Assembly (NCBI GenBank): GCA_964412235.1 | Contig: CAYPNT010000026.1 | Location: 1 to 32,824 of the forward strand | From: JAYZQT01 sp964412235 | GTDB lineage: Bacteria > Pseudomonadota > Alphaproteobacteria > MPNO01 > UBA830 | Reading direction: 5' to 3' | DNA length: 32,824 nucleotides | Part shown: piece by piece, positions 32,808 to 32,824 of the stretch | Numbering within the stretch: the first letter of the stretch is position 1 | Layout of the letters: the number at the start of each line of letters is the position of its first letter | Program-made: the position numbers and the translations under genes | The notes under the pieces: generated by a model | Database searches by the model: none | What the model was told of the DNA's origin: nothing | What the model saw: only the letters and a program-made list of their open reading frames with translations

Positions 32808-32824
32808 GGCGTAGCCAAGCGGTA
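32805..32824 (+). tRNA. tRNA-Gln, 5' part (cut by window end)
   Basis: The last 20 bases, TGGGGCGTAGCCAAGCGGTA, match the 5' end of bacterial tRNA-Gln: the TGGGGCG acceptor strand with the unusual U1, T8 A9, and the start of the D arm with the D-loop GG. The anticodon lies beyond the window, so identity rests on the characteristic 5' end and on the ispE/tRNA-Gln neighbourhood. Confidence 0.85.

Noticed and set aside
1..32824. Mobile elements, CRISPR arrays, toxin-antitoxin or defence genes
   Set aside because: No transposase, integrase, repeat-spacer pattern or defence family was recognised; ccrM is a chromosomal orphan methyltransferase with no restriction partner beside it.

Overview
The window looks like a piece of core chromosome from an alphaproteobacterium of moderate, roughly even GC (judged by eye, not counted). 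The evidence is gene content and order. There is a CcrM-type GANTC methyltransferase, a separate F0 operon atpI-atpB-atpE-b'-atpF with both b-type subunits, and the order ispH-thrB(kinase-fold)-rnhA. There is also a dciA-dsbA-smc cluster divergent from mutY, an ETF-ubiquinone oxidoreductase, and ispE followed by tRNA-Gln. No insertion sequence, prophage, CRISPR array or plasmid function was seen. The genus cannot be told from the sequence alone.

Layout. 1-2.4 kb: the end of thrC, an M16 zinc peptidase, and yqgE facing them. 2.5-7.2 kb: a ScsB/DsbD-like thiol-disulfide transporter, then a lone molybdopterin-binding large subunit of the xanthine/CO dehydrogenase superfamily. 7.2-9.5 kb (minus): ispH-thrB-rnhA. 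9.7-10.5 kb (plus): a dual-CDGSH iron-sulfur protein and an unrecognised lipoprotein. 10.5-12.9 kb (minus): the ATP synthase F0 operon, with a good sigma70-like promoter. 13.1-17.9 kb (minus): dciA, a DsbA-like thioredoxin and smc. 17.9-22.4 kb: mutY (plus) meets a minus-strand run of a CPA2 antiporter, rnhB and ccrM. 22.5-25.4 kb: a frameshifted PA0069-family radical SAM gene, a divergent pair of TIGR04283/TIGR04282-type transferases, and moaB. 25.4-28.2 kb (minus): a family 4-type uracil-DNA glycosylase, then a lytic transglycosylase with a structured leader. 28.3-32.8 kb (plus): ETF-QO, a TPR protein, ispE and the first 20 bases of tRNA-Gln.

How the genes relate. Several themes recur: threonine synthesis (thrC, thrB), isoprenoid precursors (ispH, ispE), and DNA maintenance (rnhA, rnhB, mutY, a uracil-DNA glycosylase, ccrM, dciA, smc). 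Others are extracytoplasmic thiol chemistry (DsbD-like, DsbA-like), energy (F0, ETF-QO) and molybdenum cofactor (moaB, with the molybdoenzyme as a possible client). Genes are tightly packed: no gap exceeds about 180 bases, and several convergent pairs overlap or nearly touch.

No convincing wholly new multi-gene system was found. The items most worth a second look are five. (1) The radical SAM reading frame is broken exactly at an A7 tract that fits a -1 slippery heptamer. (2) A long imperfect hairpin with a possible pseudoknot lies between the uracil-DNA glycosylase and lytic transglycosylase genes. (3) A hairpin wraps the atpE stop codon. (4) GANTC sites and a dyad lie upstream of ccrM. (5) The molybdoenzyme large subunit is an orphan.
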